Assembly (NCBI GenBank): GCA_035547755.1
Contig: DASZUG010000099.1
Coordinates: 40,422 to 104,421, forward strand
Length of the DNA stretch: 64,000 bases
Direction of reading: 5' to 3'
DNA from: Mesorhizobium_L sp035547755
GTDB taxonomy: Bacteria > Pseudomonadota > Alphaproteobacteria > Rhizobiales > Rhizobiaceae
The notes beneath the pieces are model-generated. The model saw nothing but the letters and a program-made list of their open reading frames with translations. It made no database searches and was not told the DNA's origin. The translations under genes and the position numbers were made by a program. Of this stretch, positions 9,486-18,267 are shown piece after piece (positions within the stretch are counted from its first letter, which is position 1; each line of letters opens with the position of its first letter).

Positions 9486-9925
9486 ATGGTGAATGGTGAA
9501 TGGTGAATGGGCGAAAATTCCGGCCAGATACGCGACTATCGCGATCTGATCGTCTGGAAAGAGGCGATGGACATCGCCGAGCAGGTCTATTCTCTCACGC
9601 GATCGTTTCCGCGCGAGGAGGCATTTGGCCTTACTTCGCAGATGCGTCGATCCGCAGTTTCCATTCCTTCGAATATCGCGGAAGGATTTGGCCGTGCGCA
9701 GCGGCGGAGCTTCGTGCAATTCCTCCGCATCGCGCAAGGATCGTTGAAGGAACTGGAGACGCAAATGCTACTGGCGGCCCGCGTCGGGCTATTATCGGCG
9801 GAACAGGTTACGGCTGTGACGGCTCAAACCGAGCGGCTTGGCAAAAGACTGGTGCAATTCGTCCGCTCTCTGGAGCGTCCCGTGCCGGCTTCATGACCAT
9901 TCACCATTCACCATTCACCATTCAC
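9482..9925. mobile_element. 444-bp cassette with heptamer-array inverted repeats around an S23-like gene
   Basis: The left end is four perfect copies of GTGAATG (9482-9509) and the right end is four perfect copies of CATTCAC (9898-9925). With one extra base each side they form a 29-bp perfect inverted repeat. The ORF starts in the fourth left heptamer and stops two bases before the right arm. The unit sits between nuoC and nuoD, which are normally adjacent, so it looks inserted. No transposase is present and I see no clear target duplication. In the nuo transcript the arms would pair and bury the ORF's start codon. Confidence 0.75.
9507..9896 (+). CDS. S23-type four-helix-bundle protein (23S rRNA intervening-sequence family)
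   Basis: A 129-residue protein with the layout of the S23 / TIGR02436 family: RDYRDLIVWKEAMDIAEQVY at the start, FGLTSQMRRSAVSIPSNIAEGFGR in the middle and a RIAQGSLKELETQML helix. Relatives occur in intervening sequences of some 23S rRNA genes, and the Avd protein of diversity-generating retroelements has a similar fold; the cellular function of stand-alone copies is unknown. Here it is an insertion within nuo. Its ATG at 9507-9509 is part of the heptamer array and has only a weak GGTGA as ribosome site. Expression would depend on nuo read-through. Confidence 0.88.
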   Translation: MGENSGQIRDYRDLIVWKEAMDIAEQVYSLTRSFPREEAFGLTSQMRRSAVSIPSNIAEGFGRAQRRSFVQFLRIAQGSLKELETQMLLAARVGLLSAEQVTAVTAQTERLGKRLVQFVRSLERPVPAS

Positions 9926-9954
9926 CACTCGCCTGCCGCGCCGAGGGCGACGCA

Positions 9955-11145
9955 ATGACCGAACACTCCGTCCGCAACTTCAACATCAATTTCGGACCGC
10001 AGCACCCTGCCGCGCATGGCGTTTTGCGGCTCGTTCTGGAACTCGACGGCGAAGTCGTAGAGCGCGTCGATCCGCATATCGGCCTGCTTCACCGCGGCAC
10101 CGAGAAGCTGATCGAGGCGAAGACCTATCTTCAGGCCGTGCCCTATTTCGACCGGCTCGATTATGTCGCGCCGATGAACCAGGAGCACGCCTTCGCGCTC
10201 GCCACGGAGCGGTTGCTGGACATCGAGGTGCCGATTCGCGGTCAGTTGATCCGGGTGCTCTTTTCCGAGATCGGCCGCATCCTGTCGCATCTCCTCAACG
10301 TCACGACCCAGGCCATGGATGTCGGCGCGCTGACGCCGCCGCTCTGGGGTTTCGAGGAACGCGAGAAACTGATGGTGTTCTACGAGCGGGCTTCCGGCGC
10401 ACGTATGCACGCGGCCTATTTCCGTCCGGGCGGCGTGCATCAGGATTTGCCGGAAAAGCTGGTCGAGGATATCGGCAAGTGGATCGATCCGTTCCATAAG
10501 ACGCTTGACGATCTCGAAGTGCTCCTGACGGGCAACCGCATCTTCAAGCAGCGCAACGCCGATATCGGTGTTATCTCTCTTGCCGATGCCTGGGCCTGGG
10601 GTTTTTCGGGCGTGATGGTGCGCGGCTCCGGTGCCGCCTGGGACCTCAGGAAATCGCAGCCTTACGAATGCTATTCGGAGATGGAGTTCGACATTCCGGT
10701 CGGCAAGAACGGCGACTGCTACGACCGCTATCTCATTCGCATGGAGGAGATGCGCCAGTCGGCGAAGATCATGCGTCAATGCGTCGAGCGGCTGCTCGGC
10801 AAGGACAAGGTCGGTCCCGTTTCCAATACGGACGGCAAGATCGTGCCGCCCAAGCGCGGCGAAATGAAGCGTTCCATGGAAGCGCTGATTCACCATTTCA
10901 AGCTCTATACCGAGGGTTATCGCGTGCCGGCCGGCGAGGTCTATGCCGCGGTCGAGGCGCCGAAAGGCGAATTCGGCGTCTATCTGGTCTCGGACGGCAC
11001 CAACAAGCCTTATCGCTGCAAGTTGCGCGCGCCCGGCTTCGCGCATCTGCAGGCCATGGATTTCCTCTGCCGGGGCCACATGCTGGCCGATGTCACGGCC
11101 GTTCTGGGATCGATCGACATCGTTTTCGGCGAGGTGGATCGGTAA
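9955..11145 (+). CDS. nuoD: NADH-quinone oxidoreductase subunit D
   Basis: A 396-residue 49-kDa-type subunit that forms the quinone pocket with NuoB. I chose MTEHSVRNFNINFGPQHPAAHG at 9955, preceded by GAGGG; the longer frame translates the heptamer array and is rejected. HRGTEKLIE and the C-terminal SIDIVFGEVDR are characteristic. The S23 cassette lies 29 bp upstream, so the gene must be transcribed through it unless the cassette supplies a promoter. Confidence 0.97.
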   Translation: MTEHSVRNFNINFGPQHPAAHGVLRLVLELDGEVVERVDPHIGLLHRGTEKLIEAKTYLQAVPYFDRLDYVAPMNQEHAFALATERLLDIEVPIRGQLIRVLFSEIGRILSHLLNVTTQAMDVGALTPPLWGFEEREKLMVFYERASGARMHAAYFRPGGVHQDLPEKLVEDIGKWIDPFHKTLDDLEVLLTGNRIFKQRNADIGVISLADAWAWGFSGVMVRGSGAAWDLRKSQPYECYSEMEFDIPVGKNGDCYDRYLIRMEEMRQSAKIMRQCVERLLGKDKVGPVSNTDGKIVPPKRGEMKRSMEALIHHFKLYTEGYRVPAGEVYAAVEAPKGEFGVYLVSDGTNKPYRCKLRAPGFAHLQAMDFLCRGHMLADVTAVLGSIDIVFGEVDR

Positions 11146-11168
11146 ACGGCCGGCGAGAGAAAAAGACG

Positions 11169-12437
11169 ATGAGCGTACGCAGACTTGCAGAGATCCAGCC
11201 GGAGAGCTTCGCCTTCACGCAGGCGAATATGGCTTTGGCCAATGAATGGATCGCCAAATATCCGGAAGGCCGCCAGCAATCCGCTGTCATCCCGCTTCTG
11301 ATGATCGCGCAGGATCAGGAAGGCTGGGTGACGAAGCCGGCGATCGAATATGTCGCCAAGATGCTCGATATGCCGCTCATCCGCGTGCTGGAAGTCGCGA
11401 CCTTCTATACCCAGTACCAGTTGAGCCCGGTCGGCACGCGCGCCCACGTCCAGGTCTGCGGCACGACACCGTGCATGCTGATGGGCGCCGGCGAACTCAT
11501 GGACGTCTGCCGCTCGAAAATCCATCCCGAGCAGTTTCACACCAATGCGGACGGCACGCTTTCCTGGGAAGAGGTCGAGTGCCTCGGGGCTTGCGTCAAC
11601 GCGCCGATGGTCATGATCTTCAAGGATACCTACGAGGACCTGACGCCAGAGCGCCTCGGCGAGATCATCGACGCCTTCGAGGCGGGCAACGGCGCTTCCA
11701 TCAAGCCCGGCACGCAGATCGATCGTATCTCTTCCGCGCCGATCGGAGGCTTGACGTCGCTCAAGGACGAGCAGGCGATACTGAAGCCCTCGAACGGAAA
11801 AGGGCGGGACACGGACGCCAACGTGCCGCCGAGTAAATCCGCGCGGCCCGACACCCATGCGGAGGAAACAGGCAGCGCCCTGAAGTCGCCATCGCCGAAA
11901 AAGACGAGCGAAAAGGCTGAGAATGCGAAGAGCGTTCCGCCGCTGCCGCTCGACAAGACGCGTGCGAACCAGACGGTGGACGACGCCGGCGCGCCCGGAC
12001 GTCAGCGCAAAAGCAGGCCTGCGAACCCGGATGAGAAAAAGGCGGAATACAAATCGCCGGAGCTTATGGCGGGCCAGCCCATCGGTCCCGATGGGAAGGA
12101 GATACCGGGGGCCCAAAGAAGCGGGGGAGGCCCGCTTTCCGCCATACCGTCGCTCGATTCCCCCGATCGTCCTATCGGCATCGAGAAACCCGGCAAGCCC
12201 GACGACCTCAAGCTCATTTCGGGGGTCGGTCCGAAAATCGAGCATACGCTCAACGATCTCGGAATCTACACCTTCGCCCAGATCGCTTCATGGAAGAAAG
12301 CGCAACGCAATTGGATCGACGCCTATCTCTCGTTTCACGGCAGGGTGGAGCGGGACGATTGGGTGAAGCAGGCGAAAGCGCTCGCCAAGGGCGGCGAAGC
12401 GGAATACATCCGCGTTTTCGGCAAGAAGCCGCGTTGA
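11169..12437 (+). CDS. nuoE: NADH-quinone oxidoreductase subunit E with helix-hairpin-helix extension
   Basis: A 422-residue protein, much longer than a plain NuoE. Residues 1-175 are the 24-kDa subunit with the [2Fe-2S] ligands Cys97, Cys102, Cys138 and Cys142. Residues 180-345 are a low-complexity Pro/Lys/Ser/Asp linker. Residues 347-378 (LKLISGVGPKIEHTLNDLGI) form a helix-hairpin-helix-like motif of the kind found in DNA-binding proteins, followed by a WKKAQRNWIDAYLSFHGR tail. Such tails are known from rhizobial NuoE; their role is not known to me. The start at 11169 is 23 bp after nuoD. Confidence 0.95.
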   Translation: MSVRRLAEIQPESFAFTQANMALANEWIAKYPEGRQQSAVIPLLMIAQDQEGWVTKPAIEYVAKMLDMPLIRVLEVATFYTQYQLSPVGTRAHVQVCGTTPCMLMGAGELMDVCRSKIHPEQFHTNADGTLSWEEVECLGACVNAPMVMIFKDTYEDLTPERLGEIIDAFEAGNGASIKPGTQIDRISSAPIGGLTSLKDEQAILKPSNGKGRDTDANVPPSKSARPDTHAEETGSALKSPSPKKTSEKAENAKSVPPLPLDKTRANQTVDDAGAPGRQRKSRPANPDEKKAEYKSPELMAGQPIGPDGKEIPGAQRSGGGPLSAIPSLDSPDRPIGIEKPGKPDDLKLISGVGPKIEHTLNDLGIYTFAQIASWKKAQRNWIDAYLSFHGRVERDDWVKQAKALAKGGEAEYIRVFGKKPR

Positions 12438-12449
12438 GGAGCATGATCG

Positions 12450-13754
12450 ATGCTGGCTGACAAGGATCGCATCTTCACCAACCTGTACGGGATGTTCGAC
12501 AAGTCCCTGAAGGGCGCGATGGCGCGCGGCCAGTGGGACAACACCAAGGGCATCCTCGAAAAGGGACGCGACTGGATCATCAACGAGATGAAGGCGTCGG
12601 GCTTGCGCGGCCGCGGCGGCGCCGGCTTCCCGACCGGCATGAAATGGTCGTTCATGCCCAAGGCGAGCGATGGCCGTCCCGCCTATCTCGTCGTCAACGC
12701 GGACGAATCCGAACCCGGAACCTGCAAGGATCGCGATATCATGCGGCACGATCCTCACACTTTGGTTGAGGGCTGTCTCATCGCCGGTTTCGCCATGGGC
12801 GCGATCGCGGCCTACATCTATGTGCGCGGCGAGTTCATCCGCGAGCGCGAGGCGCTGCAGCAGGCGATCGACGAGGCCTACGAAGCCGGGCTGATCGGCA
12901 AGAACAACAAGAACGGCTATGATTTCGAAATCTATGTCCATCATGGCGCCGGCGCCTATATCTGCGGCGAGGAAACCGGGCTGCTCGAAAGCCTCGAGGG
13001 CAAGAAGGGCCAGCCGCGGCTGAAGCCGCCGTTTCCGGCGAATGTCGGCCTCTATGGCTGCCCGACGACCGTCAACAATGTCGAATCGATCGCTGTCGCG
13101 CCGACCATCCTGCGGCGCGGCGCGGCGTGGTTTTCGAGCATTGGCCGGCCGAACAATACCGGCACCAAGCTTTTCATGCTGGTCGGCCATGTTAACACGC
13201 CCTGCACCGTCGAGGAGGCGATGGGCATCACCTTCCGCGAACTCGTCGAGACGCATGGCGGCGGCATTCGCGGTGGCTGGGACAATCTGCTCGCGGTGAT
13301 CCCCGGAGGAGCGTCCTGCCCGGTTGTGAAGGCCGAAGACATCCTCGACTGCCCGATGGATTTCGACGGCTTGAGGGACAGAAAGTCCTCTTTCGGCACC
13401 GCCGCCGTCATCGTCATGGATAAGTCCACGGACATCGTGAAGGCAATCGCGCGCTTGTCCTACTTCTTCAAGCATGAGAGTTGCGGCCAGTGCACGCCGT
13501 GCCGCGAGGGTACGGGCTGGATGTGGCGCGTTATGGAGCGGCTGGTGCGCGGCGAGGCGCAGAAGCGCGAGATCGACATGCTGCTCGACGTGACCAAGCA
13601 GGTCGAGGGCCACACGATCTGCGCGCTGGGCGACGCCGCCGCCTGGCCGATCCAGGGGCTTATCCGCAATTTCAGGCCGGAGATCGAGCGGCGGATCGAT
13701 GAATTCACCCGCAACGCGCATCGCGTCGAGCCGGTGTTGCAGGCAGCGGAATAG
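12450..13754 (+). CDS. nuoF: NADH-quinone oxidoreductase subunit F
   Basis: A 434-residue 51-kDa subunit that binds NADH, FMN and cluster N3. GRGGAGFPTG at 54-63 is the NADH/FMN glycine-rich loop. The 4Fe-4S ligands lie in ESCGQCTPCREGTGW and the distal HTICALGDAA. It starts 12 bp after nuoE. A 21-codon ORF occupies the 62-bp gap before nuoG. Confidence 0.97.
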   Translation: MLADKDRIFTNLYGMFDKSLKGAMARGQWDNTKGILEKGRDWIINEMKASGLRGRGGAGFPTGMKWSFMPKASDGRPAYLVVNADESEPGTCKDRDIMRHDPHTLVEGCLIAGFAMGAIAAYIYVRGEFIREREALQQAIDEAYEAGLIGKNNKNGYDFEIYVHHGAGAYICGEETGLLESLEGKKGQPRLKPPFPANVGLYGCPTTVNNVESIAVAPTILRRGAAWFSSIGRPNNTGTKLFMLVGHVNTPCTVEEAMGITFRELVETHGGGIRGGWDNLLAVIPGGASCPVVKAEDILDCPMDFDGLRDRKSSFGTAAVIVMDKSTDIVKAIARLSYFFKHESCGQCTPCREGTGWMWRVMERLVRGEAQKREIDMLLDVTKQVEGHTICALGDAAAWPIQGLIRNFRPEIERRIDEFTRNAHRVEPVLQAAE

Positions 13755-13758
13755 GACA

Positions 13759-13824
13759 ATGCTGGTCAGTTTCGTTTCGGTGGCATACGAAGCGGCGCAA
13801 ACCGCAGGGGCAGTCAATGGCTAA
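13759..13824 (+). CDS. possible 21-residue leader peptide overlapping the nuoG start
   Basis: An ATG at 13759, behind an AGGA Shine-Dalgarno-like sequence, opens a short frame (MLVSFVSVAYEAAQTAGAVNG) that stops at 13822-13824, eight bases into nuoG. This arrangement could couple translation of nuoG to ribosomes finishing the short frame. At this length it may be chance; conservation in relatives would decide. Confidence 0.25.
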   Translation: MLVSFVSVAYEAAQTAGAVNG

Positions 13825-15901
13825 GATCAAGGTCGACGGGAAAGAGATCGACGTACCCGACCACTACACGCTCCTGCAGGCGGCGGAAGCGGCGGGCGCC
13901 GAGATTCCGCGCTTCTGTTTCCACGAGCGTCTGTCGATCGCCGGCAATTGCCGCATGTGCCTCGTCGAGGTGAAGGGCGGACCGCCGAAGCCGCAAGCCT
14001 CCTGCGCCGTGGGGGTCAAGGATCTGCGCCCCGGTCCGAATGGCGAGGCGCCGGAAATGTTCACCAACACGCCAATGGTGAAGAAGGCGCGCGAAGGGGT
14101 GATGGAGTTCCTGCTCATCAATCACCCGCTGGACTGCCCGATCTGCGACCAGGGCGGCGAATGCGACCTGCAGGATCAGGCGATGGCCTTCGGCGTCGAT
14201 TCCTCGCGCTACAAGGAAAACAAGCGCGCGGTCGAGGACAAATATATCGGCCCGCTGGTGAAGACGATCATGACGCGCTGCATCCATTGCACGCGCTGCG
14301 TCCGCTTCACGACCGAAGTCGGCGGCATTTCCGAACTTGGCCTCATCGGCCGCGGCGAGGATGCCGAGATCACCACCTATCTCGAACGGGCGATGACATC
14401 GGAACTGCAGGGCAATGTGATCGATCTGTGCCCCGTCGGCGCGCTGACCGCCAGGCCCTATGCTTTCCAGGCGCGGCCCTGGGAATTGTCGAAGACCGAA
14501 TCGATCGACGTCATGGATGCGGTCGGCTCGGCCATCCGCGTCGATACGCGCGGCCGCGAGGTCATGCGCATCCTGCCGCGCGTCAATGACGACGTGAATG
14601 AGGAATGGATTTCCGACAAGACCCGCTTCATCTGGGATGGTTTGAAATCGCAGCGCCTCGATCGCCCCTATGTGCGGCGCGGCGGCAAGCTCGTGCCGGC
14701 CAGCTGGCCCGAGGCTTTCGCGACGATCAAGGACGCGGTGGCCAAGACGAGCGGCGATAAAATCGGCGCTATCGCCGGCGACCTTTCGACCGTGGAGGAA
14801 ATGTACGCGCTGAAGCTCCTGATGGGGTCGCTTGGCTCGACGAATATCGACTGCCGCCAGGACGGCGTCGCGCTCAATCCGGCCAATGGCCGCGCCAGCT
14901 ATCTCTTCAACCCGACGATCGCTGGCATCGAGAAGGCGGACGCGCTCCTCCTCATCGGGTCCAATCCGCGTTTCGAGGCGTCGGTGCTCAGCGCCCGCAT
15001 CCGCAAGCGCTGGCGGATGGGCGATTTCCCGATCGCGGCGATCGGCGATGTCGGTGATACGCGCTACGATTATGAGAGGCTCGGCACGGGAGCCGATACG
15101 CTCGCCGATCTCGCAAAGGGCAACGGAAAGTTCTTCTCCGTCCTGAAAGAGGCCGAGCGCCCGCTCATCCTCATCGGGCAGGGCGCTCTGGCGCGGCCGG
15201 ATGGCGCGGCGGTTCTCGCTCTGGCGGCGAAACTCGCGGGCGCGGTCGGCGCCGTGAGCGAAGAGTGGAACGGTTTCGCGGTGCTTCATGACGCGGCGGC
15301 GCGGGTCGGCGGCCTCGATGTCGGCTTCGTGCCGGGCGAGGGCGGCAAGAATGCCGCCGGGATGATGGGGACGCTCGATGTCCTCTTCCTGCTCGGCGCC
15401 GACGAGTTCGATATGAACACGATCGGAAACGCCTTCACCGTCTATATCGGCACGCATGGCGATGCCGGTGCGCATCGGGCGGACGTGATCCTGCCGGGCG
15501 CGGCCTATACGGAAAAGTCCGGCACCTATGTGAACACCGAAGGCCGCGTACAGATGACGAGTCGCGCCGGCTTCGCGCCGGGCGAAGCGCGCGAGGACTG
15601 GGCGGTGCTGCGCGCGCTGTCGGACGTTCTGGGCAAGAAGCTGCCCTTCGATTCGCTGGCGCAACTGCGCGGTAGGCTCTATGCCGATCATCCGCATCTC
15701 GCGGCGATCGACGAGATCACGCCCGGCGACGCGGCCGATATCGGCAGGCTGGCGAAAGCGAGTGACGGAAAGCCAGGCTCAGGTGCATTCGTATCGAAGG
15801 TGAAGGATTTCTATTTCACCAATCCGATCGCGCGGGCATCGGCGGTCATGGCGGAATGTTCCGCCCTGGCGAAGAACGGCTTTCAACAGGCGGCCGAATA
15901 G
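13817..15901 (+). CDS. nuoG: NADH-quinone oxidoreductase subunit G
   Basis: A 694-residue 75-kDa subunit. The N-terminal ferredoxin-like domain carries a [2Fe-2S] site (RFCFHERLSIAGNCRMCLVE) and the C-x-x-C-x-x-C sets of 4Fe-4S clusters (DCPICDQGGECDLQD, then RCIHCTRCVRF). The remainder is a molybdopterin-oxidoreductase-like fold without a cofactor role in complex I. The ATG at 13817 follows AGGGG. It ends 6 bp before nuoH. Confidence 0.97.
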   Translation: MAKIKVDGKEIDVPDHYTLLQAAEAAGAEIPRFCFHERLSIAGNCRMCLVEVKGGPPKPQASCAVGVKDLRPGPNGEAPEMFTNTPMVKKAREGVMEFLLINHPLDCPICDQGGECDLQDQAMAFGVDSSRYKENKRAVEDKYIGPLVKTIMTRCIHCTRCVRFTTEVGGISELGLIGRGEDAEITTYLERAMTSELQGNVIDLCPVGALTARPYAFQARPWELSKTESIDVMDAVGSAIRVDTRGREVMRILPRVNDDVNEEWISDKTRFIWDGLKSQRLDRPYVRRGGKLVPASWPEAFATIKDAVAKTSGDKIGAIAGDLSTVEEMYALKLLMGSLGSTNIDCRQDGVALNPANGRASYLFNPTIAGIEKADALLLIGSNPRFEASVLSARIRKRWRMGDFPIAAIGDVGDTRYDYERLGTGADTLADLAKGNGKFFSVLKEAERPLILIGQGALARPDGAAVLALAAKLAGAVGAVSEEWNGFAVLHDAAARVGGLDVGFVPGEGGKNAAGMMGTLDVLFLLGADEFDMNTIGNAFTVYIGTHGDAGAHRADVILPGAAYTEKSGTYVNTEGRVQMTSRAGFAPGEAREDWAVLRALSDVLGKKLPFDSLAQLRGRLYADHPHLAAIDEITPGDAADIGRLAKASDGKPGSGAFVSKVKDFYFTNPIARASAVMAECSALAKNGFQQAAE

Positions 15902-15907
15902 GACGGG

Positions 15908-16954
15908 ATGATGGATTCCTTTTTCACGACTTACATCCTGCCCGGGCTGATCATGCTCCTGGAATCGGTCGTCCTGATCGTCATCCTGTTGATCGGCGTC
16001 GCCTATATCCTCTATGCCGACCGCAAGATCTGGGCGGCCGTGCAACTGCGCCGCGGCCCGAACGTCGTCGGCCCCTGGGGCACGCTGCAGGCCTTTGCCG
16101 ACCTTTTGAAATTCGTTTTCAAGGAGCCGATCATCCCGTCGGGCGCCAACAAGGGCGTTTTCCTTCTCGCTCCTCTCGTTTCGGCGGTTCTGGCGATCTC
16201 GGCCTGGGCGGTGATACCGGTCAATGCCGGCTGGGAGGTCGCCAATATCAATGTCGGCATCCTCTACGTTTTCGCCATATCCTCGCTCGAAGTCTATGGC
16301 GTGATCATGGGCGGCTGGGCGTCGAACTCGAAATATCCGTTCCTCGGCGCGCTCCGCTCCGCGGCGCAAATGGTGTCCTACGAGGTTTCGATCGGCTTCG
16401 TCATCGTTTGCGTGCTGCTTTCGGTCGGTTCGCTCAACCTCTCCGACATCGTCATGTCGCAGACGGACGGGCTCGGAACGCATCTCGGCCTGCCCAACAC
16501 CTTCCTCGATTGGCACTGGCTTTCGCTGCTGCCGATGTTCATCGTCTTCTTCATATCGGCGATGGCGGAAACGAATCGCCCGCCCTTTGATCTGGTGGAA
16601 GCCGAATCGGAACTGGTCGCGGGCCATATGGTCGAATATTCCTCGACGCCGTTCCTGCTCTTTTTCCTTGGAGAGTATGTCGCTGTCGTCCTGATGTGCG
16701 CGCTGACTACGATCCTCTTCCTCGGAGGCTGGCTGCCGCCCTTCAACTTCGCGCCCTTCACCTGGGTGCCGGGCGTCATCTGGTTCGTGCTGAAGCTTTT
16801 CGGCGTGTTCTTCATGTTCGCTCTGGTGAAGGCCTTCGTGCCGCGCTACCGCTACGACCAGCTGATGCGGTTGGGCTGGAAGGTCTTCCTGCCGATCTCG
16901 CTGTTCATGGTCTTCGCCACCGCCTTCTTCCTCAAGCTGACGGGGCTGGCGTGA
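15908..16954 (+). CDS. nuoH: NADH-quinone oxidoreductase subunit H
   Basis: A 348-residue membrane subunit that links the quinone pocket to the proton-pumping arm. Eight or so hydrophobic helices are visible, with the conserved ADRKIWAAVQLRRGPNVVGPWG loop after helix 1 and the acidic ETNRPPFDLVEAESELVAG loop. Either Met of the MMDSFF start could be used. Confidence 0.97.
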   Translation: MMDSFFTTYILPGLIMLLESVVLIVILLIGVAYILYADRKIWAAVQLRRGPNVVGPWGTLQAFADLLKFVFKEPIIPSGANKGVFLLAPLVSAVLAISAWAVIPVNAGWEVANINVGILYVFAISSLEVYGVIMGGWASNSKYPFLGALRSAAQMVSYEVSIGFVIVCVLLSVGSLNLSDIVMSQTDGLGTHLGLPNTFLDWHWLSLLPMFIVFFISAMAETNRPPFDLVEAESELVAGHMVEYSSTPFLLFFLGEYVAVVLMCALTTILFLGGWLPPFNFAPFTWVPGVIWFVLKLFGVFFMFALVKAFVPRYRYDQLMRLGWKVFLPISLFMVFATAFFLKLTGLA

Positions 16955-17013
16955 GATGACCGCTTCTTTTTCCCGCCGCCTCGTGGCGACGACCAATTTC
17001 GAAGGCCGATGAG

Positions 17014-17505
17014 ATGGGTGCTCTCGCACAAGCCGCAAAGTCGCTGCTCCTGAAGGAGTTTTTGGAGGCCACCGCGCTTTCCATGAAGCTCTTCTTCGCG
17101 CCGAAGGCGACGATCAACTATCCGCATGAGAAAAACCCGCAGAGCCCGCGCTTTCGCGGCGAGCATGCGTTGCGCCGCTATCCGAACGGCGAGGAACGCT
17201 GCATCGCCTGCAAATTGTGCGAAGCGATTTGCCCGGCGCAGGCGATCACCATCGAAGCCGGCCCCCGCCGCAATGACGGCACGCGCCGTACGGTGCGCTA
17301 CGACATCGACATGGTGAAATGCATCTATTGCGGCTTCTGCCAGGAGGCTTGCCCCGTCGACGCCATCGTCGAGGGGCCGAACTTCGAATTCTCGACGGAA
17401 ACCCGCGAGGAACTCTATTACGACAAGGACAAGCTGCTGGCGAACGGCGACAGGTGGGAGCGCGAGATCGCCCGCAATATCGCAATGGATGCGCCCTATC
17501 GCTGA
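17014..17505 (+). CDS. nuoI: NADH-quinone oxidoreductase subunit I
   Basis: A 163-residue subunit with two 4Fe-4S clusters (N6a/N6b). The motifs CIACKLCEAICPA and CIYCGFCQEACPV show the paired C-x2-C-x2-C-x3-C-P pattern. The N-terminal helix anchors it on the membrane arm. It lies 59 bp after nuoH and is followed by the longest gap inside the operon apart from the S23 cassette (139 bp). Confidence 0.97.
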   Translation: MGALAQAAKSLLLKEFLEATALSMKLFFAPKATINYPHEKNPQSPRFRGEHALRRYPNGEERCIACKLCEAICPAQAITIEAGPRRNDGTRRTVRYDIDMVKCIYCGFCQEACPVDAIVEGPNFEFSTETREELYYDKDKLLANGDRWEREIARNIAMDAPYR

Positions 17506-17559
17506 GGCGATCGGGCAGAGGTGGACGGGCCGAAAAAGCTTGTCTAAGAGACACGCAAT

Positions 17560-17581
17560 TCTCCTCGGTATGGTGAGGAGA
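17560..17581 (+). promoter_or_regulatory. hairpin in the nuoI-nuoJ gap
   Basis: TCTCCTC at 17560-17566 pairs perfectly with GAGGAGA at 17575-17581 across an 8-base loop. No U-tract follows, so a terminator is unlikely. It may mark an mRNA processing or stability site between the peripheral-arm and membrane-arm genes. Confidence 0.3.
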
Positions 17582-17644
17582 TTGCAGAAGGGCCGGTTAT
17601 GGGGTGAGCCATATTCCGCCCGTAATCAGGATTAGGGGAAACCC

Positions 17645-18265
17645 ATGGTTTCAGGCTTAGGGGCGATCTTCTTCTATCTGTTCGCCTTCATACTGGTCGC
17701 ATCGGCCTTCATGGTCATTGCGGCCCGCAACCCGGTGCATTCCGTTCTGTTCCTGATTCTCGCCTTCTTCAACGCGGCGGGGCTGTTCCTGCTTGCCGGC
17801 GCCGAGTTCCTCGCGATGATCCTGCTGATCGTCTATGTCGGCGCGGTGATGGTGCTGTTCCTGTTCGTGGTGATGATGCTCGACGTGGATTTCACCGCGC
17901 TGAGGCGCGGCGTCCTCGACTATGCGCCAGCCGGCGCGCTGATCGGCATCATCCTGCTTGCGGAACTGATCGTGGTGCTGGGCGGCTATACTTTCTCGCC
18001 GGATCTGGCGTCGACCATCGCTCAACCGATCCCCGCGCTGGCCCAGCGCAGCAATACGGCGGCGCTCGGCGACATCATCTATACGGATTACATCTACTAC
18101 TTCCAGATCGCGGGCATGGTGCTCCTGGTCGCCATGATCGGAGCGATCGTGCTGACGCTCCGTCACAAGGTCGGCGTCAAGCGCCAGTCGATCGCCGCGC
18201 AGGTGGCCCGCACGCCGGCCACCGCGATCGAGATCCGCAAGGTCAAGACGGGCGAGGGGGTCTGA
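17645..18265 (+). CDS. nuoJ: NADH-quinone oxidoreductase subunit J
   Basis: A 206-residue membrane subunit with five predicted helices. The conserved third-helix region LLIVYVGAVMVLFLFVVMMLD is clear. The start at 17645 is the only ATG giving a full first helix; AGGGG stands 8 bases before it. nuoK follows after 2 bp. Confidence 0.96.
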   Translation: MVSGLGAIFFYLFAFILVASAFMVIAARNPVHSVLFLILAFFNAAGLFLLAGAEFLAMILLIVYVGAVMVLFLFVVMMLDVDFTALRRGVLDYAPAGALIGIILLAELIVVLGGYTFSPDLASTIAQPIPALAQRSNTAALGDIIYTDYIYYFQIAGMVLLVAMIGAIVLTLRHKVGVKRQSIAAQVARTPATAIEIRKVKTGEGV

Positions 18266-18267
18266 CG

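Noticed and set aside
13814..15697. 627-codon frame antisense to nuoG
   Set aside because: Arg/His/Asp-rich translation with no motif; a high-G+C shadow of nuoG.
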